Shown piece by piece: positions 16,894-27,988 of a stretch of DNA of 64,000 bases. The translations under genes were made by a program, and so were the position numbers. The notes under the pieces were generated by a model, which did not search any database, was not told the origin of the DNA, and saw only the letters and a list, made by a program, of their open reading frames with translations. How positions within the stretch are numbered: position 1 is the first letter of the stretch; each line of letters starts with the position of its first letter. The stretch is from Pseudobdellovibrionaceae bacterium (GTDB taxonomy: Bacteria > Bdellovibrionota > Bdellovibrionia > Bdellovibrionales > Bdellovibrionaceae): NCBI GenBank assembly GCA_016719575.1, contig JADJYV010000007.1, forward strand, positions 1 through 64,000. Reading direction: 5' to 3'.

Positions 16894-19299
16894 TTAAAAC
16901 ACCTGTAAAAGCCTGTTCAAACGATTTTCCATCTCAGTCTGTTTTTGCAACTTCTTTCGGTCTATTTCTGTCTCGTTGTCTCCCCATTCAACAACATACT
17001 CTTTGGACATGATCGTATGAGTTGCGTTAACAATGAAGGATCCAAACGCGCTCAATGTCTTACTAGCGAGCTCACGTGTCTTTTCTTTCTTTTTGGATTC
17101 CCCCTGCCATTTTTTTAAAAAGGTATCAACGATCACTTTGTCCTCTGAAATCAAACGTTCCTTAGTGAGGCGCCCCGAAGTATACTCCTCTGTTAAATCT
17201 TTGATTTTAGTTTGATCTCGCAGCAAGGAGTCCACCCAGGCCGCATATTCCCTGGTAACGTCCTTCACGTTGTGCAGATAAAAGCCATTGTTTGTATCCA
17301 TATAATAACTGCGAGCATCTGCATTGGCAGAGCCAATGATCATATCATCGCCTAAAACACTCAGTTTAGTGTGAAGTGATCGCTTTGATCGTCCTTCAAT
17401 ACTTTTGTATTCAAAATAATCAAAACTCGCAGAACGAGACGCACTGTTTGATCCAAAATGCCCGTTACGGGTGGCGTAAACTCCAAAAAAAGCCATCATC
17501 TGATATCGGGCAAGAATATTTATATATCCTAGGTCCGTGCTCTCCATCGAGTTTGTTAAAAATGTCACTCGGACATTCTTGCAATCCCATGATCCATCCA
17601 TCATTTTCGTGAATCCCTTTAACAGCAGGGCCGGTGGTATAAAGTAGGCTGAATGCAAAATCACTCTTTTAGGCAAAGCTTTTGGATCCCTTTTTAGTTC
17701 TTCAGCCGCCACCGCACAGGTGTTTTCAAGCCCACGGTACCAAAGATGGTGAATATACTTTCCGGATTTTATTTCGCGTCCCGAGGTCACGCCATAAATT
17801 CGCGTTCGGTCCGCCGGATTTTGTCGCCTGTTGAACGGGAGATTTTCAATATATGCAACGACCATCTGCGAGACATCTTGGTTATCCAACTGATCGCTAT
17901 ATTGTCTCTTATTTTGCCTCCACGTCTCGGTGTATTTCTTTGTTGGCGCATATTCTTGACGGTACCGATTTGCAGCCGAAGACATATGGTTTTTCACCAA
18001 GACCATTCTCTTTTTTAAATTTAAAAAATTAGGATGAGACTCAATGCCTTTTTCAACACACATCATAAGTTGCTGTCGTTGCTCTGGAGTGTGATAGCTT
18101 GGCGAAAGGCAACTGGACAAAACCGTTTTTGCGATCTCGGCATTTTCGATAAAATCATTTGGCATAATTTTTCTAACTGTCGAAATAGGCAGTGTCCTTG
18201 AATCAAAGTCCCACATAGCATCAAAAGCCGCAGCGATAGACTCTCCTCCAGCAGATAAATTGATAGCCATGTCAGTGTCCATGAATATATACTTGGCTGT
18301 CATATCATTCTGCCTCATGTGATAGGAGTTCTCAATATTTCGACCCCCGAGTTGAACAAAACGATTTTCAACTAACAAAATTTTATGATGTATAAAGTCG
18401 GTAATATGCTCCCACTCACGAGCTGAGGGCTCCCCCATTTGTTCTATTGGCAAACGTCCATAAAGCTCGTTTAAAATTGGATTCAGTTTTTCACCATAGG
18501 TTTGCAGAGCAATCGCAACTTTGATCTTCGCCTCGATGTCGTCGTGGGCTCTCGCCTGATAAAGCAATTTAAAAAACTCTTGCAAAGATTTCTGTTCTTC
18601 ATCAGACATTGAAGAGCCTTCGGTGTAGGTCTTTATGTCTATTTGTTGACCTTTTAAAATCGCTGTCGAAATAGCCTGACCATTTTGAGAGTACAAACCG
18701 CTAAGGAGCAGTTTTGCAAAATAGTCTGGCGAGCCACCTGCAAGTTCTTTCCATTTGTAGCTAGAACAGGTTTTTGGTGTCACCGGCTCCTTTGACTCAG
18801 GACAGGGCTGAGTCAAATAAATTGCGTCCCGCACGATAATTGAATTCGGGCGGCCATAAAGTTTAACTTCAATTTGTCCACCTCCCTCGCTCTCAAGGTA
18901 AGAAAACAAATCCAGATTTTTATAATTCGTCACGATATCTACAAGCAGGCGCACCTTGACCCCGCGCTTCGCCGCTCTTATCAACTCTTCACTGAAAACT
19001 GACGACGAATGATCCTGGCTGTAAATATAGTAGGCGAGTCGGATAGTTTCTCCGGCGCGTGCACTGCGAATAGCCTCAAGCTTACTATCAAAAGACGCAT
19101 CGTTGTCCGTGATCAAGCGCGCCTTTTCAATCCGAAGTGGGCCTGAAGACGCCACCTTTAGAATATCAGCCTCTTCAAGCGTTCTTGCTCCTAGAGAAAA
19201 CTGAGCCGGTTGGCGATCGATTGGACCTGTCAAACGGGAGGTTAGTGAACATCCCGATAAAGCAATAACTAAAAGTAATAGTGAAGATCTCGTATTCAA
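16894..19299 (-). CDS. Phospholipase-D-superfamily lipoprotein
   Basis: 801 residues. Lipoprotein signal with lipobox LSGC near residue 17. Two PLD repeats: the first motif FIHHKILLVENRFVQLGGRN has Glu where Asp is usual, and the second SLHTKLSVLGDDMIIGSANA is a full HKD. A long insert separates them. The layout resembles ClsC-type cardiolipin synthases. It is probably anchored in the envelope and acts on phospholipid. It precedes rsmG by 3 bases. Confidence 0.75.
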   Translation of the reverse strand: MNTRSSLLLLVIALSGCSLTSRLTGPIDRQPAQFSLGARTLEEADILKVASSGPLRIEKARLITDNDASFDSKLEAIRSARAGETIRLAYYIYSQDHSSSVFSEELIRAAKRGVKVRLLVDIVTNYKNLDLFSYLESEGGGQIEVKLYGRPNSIIVRDAIYLTQPCPESKEPVTPKTCSSYKWKELAGGSPDYFAKLLLSGLYSQNGQAISTAILKGQQIDIKTYTEGSSMSDEEQKSLQEFFKLLYQARAHDDIEAKIKVAIALQTYGEKLNPILNELYGRLPIEQMGEPSAREWEHITDFIHHKILLVENRFVQLGGRNIENSYHMRQNDMTAKYIFMDTDMAINLSAGGESIAAAFDAMWDFDSRTLPISTVRKIMPNDFIENAEIAKTVLSSCLSPSYHTPEQRQQLMMCVEKGIESHPNFLNLKKRMVLVKNHMSSAANRYRQEYAPTKKYTETWRQNKRQYSDQLDNQDVSQMVVAYIENLPFNRRQNPADRTRIYGVTSGREIKSGKYIHHLWYRGLENTCAVAAEELKRDPKALPKRVILHSAYFIPPALLLKGFTKMMDGSWDCKNVRVTFLTNSMESTDLGYINILARYQMMAFFGVYATRNGHFGSNSASRSASFDYFEYKSIEGRSKRSLHTKLSVLGDDMIIGSANADARSYYMDTNNGFYLHNVKDVTREYAAWVDSLLRDQTKIKDLTEEYTSGRLTKERLISEDKVIVDTFLKKWQGESKKKEKTRELASKTLSAFGSFIVNATHTIMSKEYVVEWGDNETEIDRKKLQKQTEMENRLNRLLQVF

Positions 19300-19364
19300 A
19301 GGTCCCCCTTGATTGCGTCAACATCTAGTTTAAAAGAACTCTCAGTAAATAGACAGACGGCCTT

Positions 19365-19913
19365 TTAGTCAGGGTGGATTTTAGGACCTAGGACTGCTAC
19401 CCGTTCCCAATCAGCGATACTGCGAATATAGATTACCTTCGGCGCGAATTCGTCTCTGGCCAATATCCGAAGTAGCTCGGGCCGCATTTTAAAGTGAGAC
19501 TGCCATAGACTTTTGTATATTTTTTTAATTTGCGACCAGGATCTTTCGGAGCAAGACTCTGGCAATTCGACTCTCCTGGACCAAAGGTTTTTAAACTGCC
19601 TTTTGGTGCACCACCAATAGTGCCGCCAAAGAGGTAAATCAATGAGCACAATCAGGCTCGCGAGTCTCAACCTCTCCTGAAGGATGTCCAAGGGCCCGTA
19701 GCCATCTATCAGCCATCGCCGTTGTTGCTGGATGGCTCTTAAGGCTTGTATAGATTCCGCATGGGGTCTTATTGTCATTCCGGGCAAAAATTGAATGCTA
19801 TCAACATGGGTCACCGGCACTAAGCAGTGTTCGCCCAACCTCCGACTGAGGGTGGTCTTGCCCCCGCAAGCGTTGCCAAGGACAGCAATCCTGCAAATCT
19901 CTTCTTGGTTCAT
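19365..19913 (-). CDS. P-loop kinase-like NTPase (FlaR/adenylate-kinase-like)
   Basis: 182 residues with an N-terminal Walker A loop GNACGGKTTLSRRLG, HVDSIQFLPG (substrate-binding region), WLIDGYG and LIVLIDLP (Walker B strand). This is the arrangement of small topology-modulation/FlaR-like kinases. Substrate unknown. It stands alone and diverges from hflX. Confidence 0.75.
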   Translation of the reverse strand: MNQEEICRIAVLGNACGGKTTLSRRLGEHCLVPVTHVDSIQFLPGMTIRPHAESIQALRAIQQQRRWLIDGYGPLDILQERLRLASLIVLIDLPLWRHYWWCTKRQFKNLWSRRVELPESCSERSWSQIKKIYKSLWQSHFKMRPELLRILARDEFAPKVIYIRSIADWERVAVLGPKIHPD

Positions 19914-19959
19914 AAATTACTAGTACATCGCCAGACACTCATTGTACAGTAGTGAAACC

Positions 19960-21359
19960 ATGGACGCCTTCGATAAAAAAGACCTCTCAATGCTCTTCTT
20001 GTTGGCATTCAACTGCCCAAAGTTTCAGAAGCAGAAACTTTGGGCTCACTCGCAGAGCTCTCTCGCCTCGTCACGACTCTCGGATACAAGGTCATTGGAA
20101 AAACCTGGCAACGAAGAAACTCGGAACGAAGTTCTACAGTCCTCGGTGACGGGAAGCTCAAAGAACTTTCCGACTGGACTGGCGGTCCGGGAGTTATCGG
20201 CCCCATGGTTGTGAAGAAGAAGCACAAAGCAGCACTCAAATTCGAAAAAAATGTGGCAATTGGCTCCGAGGACGAAGGAGCCCCTGAAGAAGAGGATTTT
20301 CAGCCAGCGAAGCTCCAAAAGAAAAAGCTCAAATCGTCATCTTCGACTGTGACCTCTCTCCCTCACAATTAAGAAATATGGAAAGCGCAACAGGCGTCGC
20401 TGTTTTGGATCGCACGGGAGTGATCATAGAAATTTTTAGCAGACACGCTCGGACAAGAGCCGCCAAACTCCAAGTCGAAATTGCAAAGTTAACTTATGTT
20501 GCCCCTCGTCTCCGCGAAACTGGCGGAAACGAGGACCGAGGAGGAGGCGGCGTGGGGGGAAAAGGCTCGGGCGAAACGAGTCTCGAACTCGACAAACGAC
20601 GCATTCGAGATCGCATCAAGGAGCTTAAGCAAGATCTTGCGTCGATTTCGCAAGAACACAACGTCAGGCGTTCCCGCCGAGATCAAGAAATTTCAGTTGC
20701 TCTCGTCGGCTACACCAATGCCGGAAAATCTTCTCTCATGCGCGCCCTCACTGGGAGCGAAGTCTTGGTTGCCGATAAACTTTTTGCCACTCTGGACACC
20801 ACCGTTCGGCTTTTATATCCAGAAACTGTTCCGAAAATTTTGATTTCAGACACAGTGGGTTTTATCAAAAAACTCCCCCATGATTTGGTGGCCTCTTTTA
20901 AGTCGACCCTTGACGAGGCCCTCAATGCCTCCTTGCTTTTGTATGTCGTTGATTCTTCGGACCCTACTTTTAGGTCTCAACTGGAAGTCACTCGCTCGGT
21001 TTTAAAAGAGGTGGGCGCCCACGAAATTCCAAGTCTCCTTATTTTGAATAAAGTGGATCGACTTACTGCCAATTCCTTGATTGAACTCAAAATGAATTCC
21101 TGAAGGGGTCTTTTTATCTGCGACGAAGCCGGAAGACGTAGCCCAGTTGCGACTTCGGCTGCTTAGTTATTTTGAAACCGATATGGTGACCGAGGATCTC
21201 TTTATCCCCTACACCGTTCCGGGGGCCATCGGCGAGATCCGAGCCAAAATGCGAGTTTTGGGGGAGTCCTACGACGGCAAGGGTTCAACCCTTAAAGTCC
21301 GAGCCCCTAAGGAGCTGATTGATAGATTTATCACCCGTTTTGGCCTAAAAAACAGTTGA
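19960..21359 (+). pseudogene. hflX: GTPase HflX, three frameshifts
   Basis: All HflX segments are present but in different frames: MDAFDKK, then (after a six-A run at 19974-19979) LLVGIQLPKVSEAETLGSLA and LGDGKL; then (after an A-rich run near 20320) DCDLSPSQLRNMESATGVAV and the G domain GYTNAGKSSL, TLDTTVR, DTVGFI, NKVD; then (after about 21090) SATKPEDVAQLRLRLL and the C-terminal domain. HflX is a ribosome-associated GTPase that splits stalled ribosomes. Every motif is intact, so homopolymer sequencing errors are more likely than true decay. Confidence 0.88.
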
Positions 21360-21503
21360 AACAAGGTAAAAAATCTTGTTTTTTGGCACTTTGAGCTATC
21401 AATTTAGAAGAGTCCATGATCTAACCCCTCCAAAGTCGTTCTCGGTTCATTAGATAGTCTTTTGTCTTCTGCGAATGGCCCCCAATAGCTCTAGGAGGCA
21501 CAT

Positions 21504-21833
21504 ATGGGTAAAAAAATATATGTAGGTAACTTGTCTTTCGGCGTTAGCTCAGATCAACTGACTGATGTATTCTCCGAATTCGGTACAGTTGATTCAGCAA
21601 ATGTAATCACTGATCGCGAAACTGGACGTAGCAAAGGTTTCGGTTTTGTTGAAATGTCAACAGACGAAGAAGCTGCAACTGCAATTCAAAAATTGAACGG
21701 CGCTGAACTTGCTGGTCGCGCAATGAACATCTCTGAAGCTAAACCACAAGAGCCACGTCGTGGTGGTGGTGGCGGCGGCGGCGGTGGTCGCGGCGGTTTC
21801 GGTGGCGGTGGCGGATCACGCAATCGTTACTAA
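21504..21833 (+). CDS. Glycine-rich RNA-binding protein (RRM)
   Basis: 109 residues. A single RNA-recognition motif with RNP2 IYVGNL and RNP1 KGFGFVEM, followed by a Gly/Arg-rich tail. This is the standard form of bacterial RRM proteins that bind single-stranded RNA, often induced by cold. CTAGGAGGCACAT precedes the ATG and a strong terminator follows, so it is a monocistronic and probably well-expressed gene. Confidence 0.93.
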   Translation: MGKKIYVGNLSFGVSSDQLTDVFSEFGTVDSANVITDRETGRSKGFGFVEMSTDEEAATAIQKLNGAELAGRAMNISEAKPQEPRRGGGGGGGGGRGGFGGGGGSRNRY

Positions 21834-21887
21834 TCTAAACTCACTCTGAGTAATTAGAGTGTGAGGATTTGATATCAAAAATTCAAA

Positions 21888-21917
21888 AAGCTGACCTTTA
21901 CGGGTCAGCTTTTTTTT
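21888..21917 (+). terminator. Rho-independent terminator of the RRM gene
   Basis: Stem AAGCTGACC / GGGTCAGCTT with loop TTTAC and a run of eight T. Confidence 0.9.
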
Positions 21918-21997
21918 GAGATTTGAACAGAGAATTGGGTTGCCATTTTTTTTACCCGTGAATTGTAGTTAGATTGTCTGCTTTCAATGGAGAATCT

Positions 21998-23966
21998 ATG
22001 ACTCGTGTTTTAACTGTTTTGCTCTTTTCGTTTTTTGTTTAGATTTGATCGCCGCAACCATCCCCGAGCGACGCGAATTCCCTCTCAATGAAAAAATAAA
22101 TCCCTGCGAAAACTTTCATGCCTATGTCTGCTCGAAAGTCGAAGAAGGGTTTCAACTTCGAGACGACCGAAGCCATCATATGTTTTCATTTAACGACTCT
22201 TCAGAACGACTGCTTGAAATCAAAAAGTCCCATCTAAAAAATCTACCCCAAAAAACTGGTCTAACTCCCCGGACAAAACAAATTCGAGATTATTACTTAG
22301 CTTGTATGAATGAAAAATCCTCAATTGCGGCAGAGCAAAAGGAGGTCAAGAAAGTCCTTGCGGACCTTGTTAAGGTTTCTACAACCGCCCAGCTTCTGTC
22401 TTACAACTACAAAAAAATGCCCGAAGCTCTAGCAAATCTTATTTACCTTGGAGTGTCGGCCAATTTAGATGATCCAAAAGTTGGACGCTCTGGCCGGAGT
22501 CAATTTAATGAGACTTCCCGATCATAAGTATTATGAAAATGCCGCGTTGATGAAAGATTATGAAAACCTCTTGTCTGCATTTTACAAAACCATTTATGGG
22601 CCAGAGCTGAGCGCCGCTGATGCAGATAAAAAGGCGCAAAAATAATAGCCTTACAAAAAAGAATTTATAAAAACCTATCCAGTCGCTGCAATTCGCCGCC
22701 AGCGATGGAGCGAAAGACGTGAGCTCCGCAATTGATTTTATAAAGGCCTATCCGCAGCTCCAGCTTGAAACTCTGCTCTCTCCCCTCCCTAAAAACCTCT
22801 TAATCAATACTCCCGTCCCCGAAGGCCTCGCCTTTTTAAACACTCACCTGGACAAATACCCGACCGAAGTTTGGAAAGACTTTTACCTCCTCACAAACCT
22901 GAATGACCTTTTAGATGACGCCTATTCAAGTTACTTCCAGCAAAAATTCGAATTTAATCGCAAGTATTTTGGCGGGCCCGAAAAACGTCCGGACCGACAA
23001 GAACGCTGTACCACCACGGCAAGCCGCACCTTTGTTAAAGAACTGGACGCCGACCTGATAGAAACGGTCTTTCCAAAATTTGATGACAAAAAATTTGAAG
23101 TGATGGTTCAAGCTATTCGCGCAAGCATCCTCGCTGGTTTAGAAAAAAACACCTGGCTGTCAACTGAGGCCAAGGCTGACGCCATTGCGAAAATAAAAAA
23201 TGCCCGCCTGCAATTAGTCCGACCAGGTAACGATCGCGAATGGGATTTTAATTTTTTGAGAACTTATTCTGCTCGGGATCCCATCGCCAATTTGCACAAG
23301 CACCAACGTGCCGATTGGGAAAAGTTTTTAAAAGATCTCTCAGAACCTAACAATCAAGACGCTTGGGGAATGGGTCCTCTCACAGTAAATGCCTACTACA
23401 ACCAGAGTGAAAATAAATTCGTCATTCCAATCGGGATCTTGCAGTACCCCTTCTATGATCAAAACAATCTCGAAATTGAAAATATCGGGGCCATTGGCGC
23501 CGTCATCGGTCACGAACTCGGCCACAGTGTTGATGACAATGGATCAAAATATAATTTTGAAGGCAAGCTCACGAACTGGATGCCAATGAAGGACTTGGCC
23601 CAGTTTAACGAAAGATCACGACAGCTTATTAGTTACTTCGACAAAGCAGGCTTCGATGGCAAACTCACTTTAGGCGAAAATGTCGCTGACCTCGTTGGGT
23701 TGACCTTTGCCTATGATACAGCCTTCCCGGGTGGACTCGCAAAAAAAGAAGACCAGCAAAAGTTTTTTGTCGCCTACGCTCGCACTTGGTGCGCCGTCAC
23801 CCGCCCGGAACTTGCAAAGCTCCGATTAAAAACGGATCCCCATTCTGCAGGATGGGCCCGAATCAATGAACAAGTGAAGCATCAACCTGCCTTTGCCGAA
23901 GCCTTTAGTTGCAAGCCTGGCGACAAGATGACCCTGCCAGAAAAAGACCGAGTCAAAATCTGGTAA
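21998..23966 (+). pseudogene. M13-family zinc metallopeptidase, several frameshifts
   Basis: ATG 21998 with GGAGA upstream opens a signal peptide (MTRVLTVLLFSFF) interrupted in a T run near 22035. Then INPCENFHAYVCSKVEEGF (the M13 N-terminal hallmark), a second shift near 22480 before VNLMRLPDHKYYENAALMKD, a third near 22640-22715, and a clean 415-residue stretch with the zinc site GHELGHSVDD and the family's terminal VKIW. Neprilysin/PepO-type enzymes cut oligopeptides in the envelope. The catalytic domain is intact in one frame from 22719. Confidence 0.85.
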
Positions 23967-25168
23967 AGCAAAACAAATTAAATAAAAATCTCACCCGGGG
24001 CTCTTGAAGATTGTAGTCTGATCGCATGGCAAAGCCGTAAGCCCCACGTCGGCAATCACCAATAACTCATCCTCGCACACCTCTGACAAGTTTCGATCGA
24101 GAGCGACAAAATCACCAGACTCACAAATAGGACCGACCACGTCGTATACTATTGCCGGCCCTGTCTTTTGAAAATAGGGCCAAATGGCATGATGGGCTCC
24201 GTACAAAGTTGGCCGGAGCAAATGGTGCATCCCCGTATCCACAATTATAAAATTTTTCACCGAAGTTTTTAATATACTGTACCTGGGTCACTAACACCCC
24301 TGCGTGAGCTACCAACCAGCGACCCGGCTCGGATTGAATCCTCACCTTCAGGCTGCTCAGCTCTTCGCGAACAATCCCGGCGTAGGCAGTCAGTAGATTT
24401 TCTTCTTGGGAGAGATCTTGTTTATCGTAAAAATTCCCACCCACCGCCAACGTCAAAAGTGTCAATCGACGCAAATCTCTTCTGCAAATTAACAAAAACT
24501 TCGCGTAAAATCTGCACAGCCTCACGAAAGCCTGCCAAATTATGCATCTGAGAACCGAGATGCAAACTCACACCCTTAAAACTTAAAATATCTTGGTTTT
24601 TTAAGATAATTTCTTCGAGCTCTGGCAAATCAGAAAAGGCCATGCCAAATTTATTATTATGCAGGCCGGTTGCAATATAGGGATGGGTTTCTATATCGAC
24701 ATTGGGATTAAGACGAAACACAATCGATGCCTTTTTACCCAACTGTCTTGAAAGAGTGCAGATACGGCGGAGCTCCGCAATGCTTTCGACATTGATCTGA
24801 TGAATTTCTAGTTTGATGGCTTGAGTCAGTTCTTTAATTGTCTTTCCAACACCACTAAAAATCATATCCTGAGGCACAAAACCGGCTTCGAGAGCACGTT
24901 CTATCTCTCCGCCGCTGACGACATCAACACCACTCCCCATTTTTTTTAATTCTTTGAGAATTTGCAGGTGAGGATTGGCTTTCATCGCATAGTATATCTG
25001 CACTCCGCTCAGTTGGGACTTCATCATCTCAAAACGCTCGCGAACAATGTCGAGGTCATAGACATAGGTGGGCCAGGGTAGTTTCAACAACCGAACGAAG
25101 GGATTTTTTTGGGGACCAAGAACTAAATGTTGATTCTCGTACTGTAAATACAACTTCGCTTTTGACAT
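23953..25168 (-). pseudogene. lysA: Diaminopimelate decarboxylase, frameshifted
   Basis: N-terminal frame (25168 to about 24430): YDLDIVRERFEMM, YYAMKANPHLQIL (PLP-lysine), GSGVDVVSGGEIERALEAG, FRLNPNVDIETHPYI, SLHLGSQ, FDVGGG. A second frame carries the domain up to EPGRWLVAHAGVLVTQVQYI, and a third NFIIVDTGMHHLLRPTLYGA and CESGDF. A last shift in a G run (GTGGGGC, near 24016) leads to AYGFAMRSDYNLQEPR and a stop at 23953. It converts meso-DAP to lysine. All catalytic segments survive across frames. Confidence 0.88.
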
Positions 25169-25234
25169 CGACAGGCCTCTTGATGTTTTATTGAGAAACT
25201 TTCGTGGCCCCTAGTCTAACGAGAAGGATGAAGT

Positions 25235-25807
25235 ATGAAAACATCTGTTTTTGGTTATAGTTCTTTGGGACTGCCCATCATGGCCTATGAGTTCAGAAAC
25301 TCCGGCCTAAGTCCTTATCTTAGGCGGAGTTCATGGGGACGAAGTCGAGGGCGGTGTTGCTGCATTGGGACTTTTACGCGCCTTTGCAGAGTCTTTTCCC
25401 TACAAATTGAATTTGATTTTAGTTCCCCATTTCAATATCGAGGGAGTCCTCAATAAGACTCGCGGCAACGCGAGGGCGTCGATTTAAATCGCAACTTAAA
25501 AACCAAAGACTGGTCGCCTGAAGTAAAAACTCCTCGCTACCACCCCGGCCCATCCGCCGGAAGCGAGCCAGAGAATCAAGCTTTGATGAGCTTTATTGAG
25601 AGCAAAAAGCCAAATTGGATTTTGTCCCTTCACTCCTGGAATCCGGTGCTAAATGTCAATGGAGATTGCCTTGCGGAGGCCGAAGTCTTAGCAAAACACA
25701 CAGGCTATAAAATTGACAGCGATATTGGCTACCCCACTCCTGGATGCCTTGGCACTTATGCAGGAATTGAACGTCAGTCTCCGACCTTAACCTATGAAAT
25801 CGAATAG
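25235..25807 (+). pseudogene. M14-family murein-peptide amidase-like zinc carboxypeptidase, frameshifted
   Basis: Reading across two shifts gives a coherent MpaA-like enzyme: MKTSVFGYSSLGLPIMAYEF; then LILGGVHGDEVEGGVAALGL (zinc His and Glu), VPHFNIEGVLNKTRGNAR; then (one G lost in GAGGGCG near 25470) GVDLNRNLKTKDW, SEPENQALM, SLHSW (third zinc ligand) and LTYEIE (catalytic Glu). MpaA cleaves gamma-D-Glu-DAP bonds to recycle DAP. It sits between lysA and dapD, which fits a DAP theme. Confidence 0.75.
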
Positions 25808-25871
25808 ATTCTAAAAATGCATGTCCCAGCGATACTCGACGCTTTAAAAATGACAGAAAAAAGGAAGTAAC

Positions 25872-26699
25872 ATGACACTCGCAAATTTGATCCAGCACTC
25901 TTGGGACTCAGTACAAAACGGACTCCCACTCGAAGAGCTCTCCGCGGAACAACGTCAATCTGTTCTAGAAACCATTGAGCAGCTTGATGCTGGAAAAATC
26001 CGGGTTTGTGAAAAACATGATGGCTCATGGAAAACCAACGAATGGACAAAGAAAGCTATCCTCCTCTATTTTCGCTTACAGAAAATGTCGGTCATGAATG
26101 CCGGTGATTTCAATTTTTTTGATAAAATTCCTGTCAAAAAATGGACTGGAAGCGAAGGGGTTCGCTCCGTCCCCCTCGCCATGGCAAGAAAAGGAAGCTT
26201 TATTGCTAGCGGCGCTATTCTGATGCCCTCTTATGTTAATATTGGTGCGTATGTGGACTCAGGAAGCATGGTGGACACTTGGGCCACCGTCGGCTCCTGC
26301 GCTCAAATCGGAAAAAATGTCCATCTCTCTGGCGGCGTAGGTATTGGTGGCGTTCTTGAGCCTATTCAGGCAACTCCAGTGATCATCGAAGACAATGCCT
26401 TTATCGGAAGCCGCAGCATCGTGGTTGAAGGAGTTCTTGTCGAAGAAGGTGCCGTTTTGGGAGCCGGAGTGACCATTACCGCTTCCACAAAAATAATCGA
26501 TGTTTCGGATTCGACCGAAAAGATATATCAAGGCAGAGTGCCAAAAAATTCTGTTGTCATTCCAGGCTCAGTACTTAAAAAATTTCCCGCAGGAGAATAC
26601 GGGACTCCCTGTGCTCTCATTATAGGAAAAAGAAAAGCTAGCACAGATCTTAAAACATCTCTGACAGACGCTTTAAGGGATTTCCAAATTTCAGTTTAA
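25872..26699 (+). CDS. dapD: Tetrahydrodipicolinate N-succinyltransferase
   Basis: 275 residues. N-terminal helical domain, then a left-handed beta-helix of hexapeptide repeats (VNIGAYVDSGSMVDTWATVG, VGIGGVLEPIQ, VEEGAVLGAGVTI) and GRVPKNSVVIPG. These are diagnostic of DapD, which transfers succinyl from succinyl-CoA to tetrahydrodipicolinate in the DAP/lysine pathway. AAGGAAGTAAC precedes the ATG. Intact, unlike its neighbours. Confidence 0.93.
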   Translation: MTLANLIQHSWDSVQNGLPLEELSAEQRQSVLETIEQLDAGKIRVCEKHDGSWKTNEWTKKAILLYFRLQKMSVMNAGDFNFFDKIPVKKWTGSEGVRSVPLAMARKGSFIASGAILMPSYVNIGAYVDSGSMVDTWATVGSCAQIGKNVHLSGGVGIGGVLEPIQATPVIIEDNAFIGSRSIVVEGVLVEEGAVLGAGVTITASTKIIDVSDSTEKIYQGRVPKNSVVIPGSVLKKFPAGEYGTPCALIIGKRKASTDLKTSLTDALRDFQISV

Positions 26700-26707
26700 C
26701 GAAAATT

Positions 26708-27947
26708 TTAGTTTTTGACACGGAGAGCGAGAGCTGGATCTATTTCTGCAGAAGTGCGAGCCGGATACCAGGCTCCCAAAAAACATATCAGCAGTCCAAC
26801 AATAAGAACCAAAGGACAAACCAAGGATCGACCAAAGCTGGTATTTGCGAGTCGTAGTAAATATCCGGTAGAACATTGACTGGATGGTTTTGCAAATAAT
26901 AGCTAAGAGAGGTCCCCATCAGCACCCCTGGGACAATCCCCATGCTTGCCAAAAGAAGTCCTATCTGGGTGAAAATCCGAGTCGTGCGACGATTCGACAG
27001 TCCGAGTGTTTTTAGGATAGCAATATCTCGCTTTTTTGGCGACATCAAGAGAGCTAACACAGATAAGATAGAACTGCTCGCGATCAATCCTGCAAGTGCC
27101 AAAAAAACACCCATGACAAGCTTTTCAAGCTTTAAAGCAAAGAATAAAGTAGAGTTTCTATCCATCCAACTTTCAGCAATGACGTCCCCGAATTTTTCAA
27201 CTTCTTGTTTTAGATCTAGCAAGTTTTTACCATCGGAGTCCAGACTTCAATGCCGACTTTGCGACTGACTCCAATCAAACTATTCAAAGTTGCCCCGCGC
27301 TGATAAAAAACAAATTGCGAATCCAAATCTGCAAGATTGGTCGAAATAATTTTGCTAACTCGAACTTTCTCAAATTTGGGGGCGTCTCCCGGAGGCAAAA
27401 GCAAACTCTCTGGTGGAACGATGGTGATAAAATCACCTTCAAAAACTCCAAGCGCTCTGGCAAGGTCTACTCCCAGAATCACATCACCCTTACCTGGAAG
27501 GTCCTCCTCCGCCAAGGATTCAAGTGACTCTCGTTTTTTCTGTACGTCCATTTCACGAATATGATCGATCATAAACTTAAGACTCTCTCGGCTAACACCG
27601 CGAGCTATAGCGCCATGAAACTGACCATCCAAAGTTCGGAGAATGACATCCTGGGACTCATAAACATAAGACTTATTTTCAGGAAACTCTTTGAGACGTT
27701 GAAATACAGGGTGAATCTCTAAAAGGGAACCTTTATTCACTCCATTAACAGTGACATAAAGATGTGGTTCTAAAGAAAGCATTCTCTTGTGAATGCTGGC
27801 ATTCATACCATTCATCACGAAAATGACTACAAGCAATGCTGTGATACTAAGAGCAATCGCACCAACAGAAAGCCACGCCAGGCGCTTAACAAGGGCACCG
27901 GCTCTGCGGGAAAAAATTAAATGACTAAAAAAATCGCGAACGAGCAT
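26708..27947 (-). pseudogene. LolC/LolE-family lipoprotein-release permease, frameshifted
   Basis: Reading across frames gives MLVRDFFSHLIFSRRAG then a first membrane segment (LSVGAIALSITALLVVIFVM), a large periplasmic domain, a shift near 27220, ASSSILSVLALLMSPKKRDI (the conserved LolC/E second segment and cytoplasmic loop), a third segment, a shift near 26800, and AWYPARTSAEIDPALALR at the end. The protein would move lipoproteins out of the inner membrane. It follows mlaD at the 3' end of the same operon. Start taken at ATG 27947; the frame is open to 27986. Confidence 0.8.
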
Positions 27948-27988
27948 AGCCGTATTGTGACGCTGCTTGTTTGCGATGACAACCAAAT

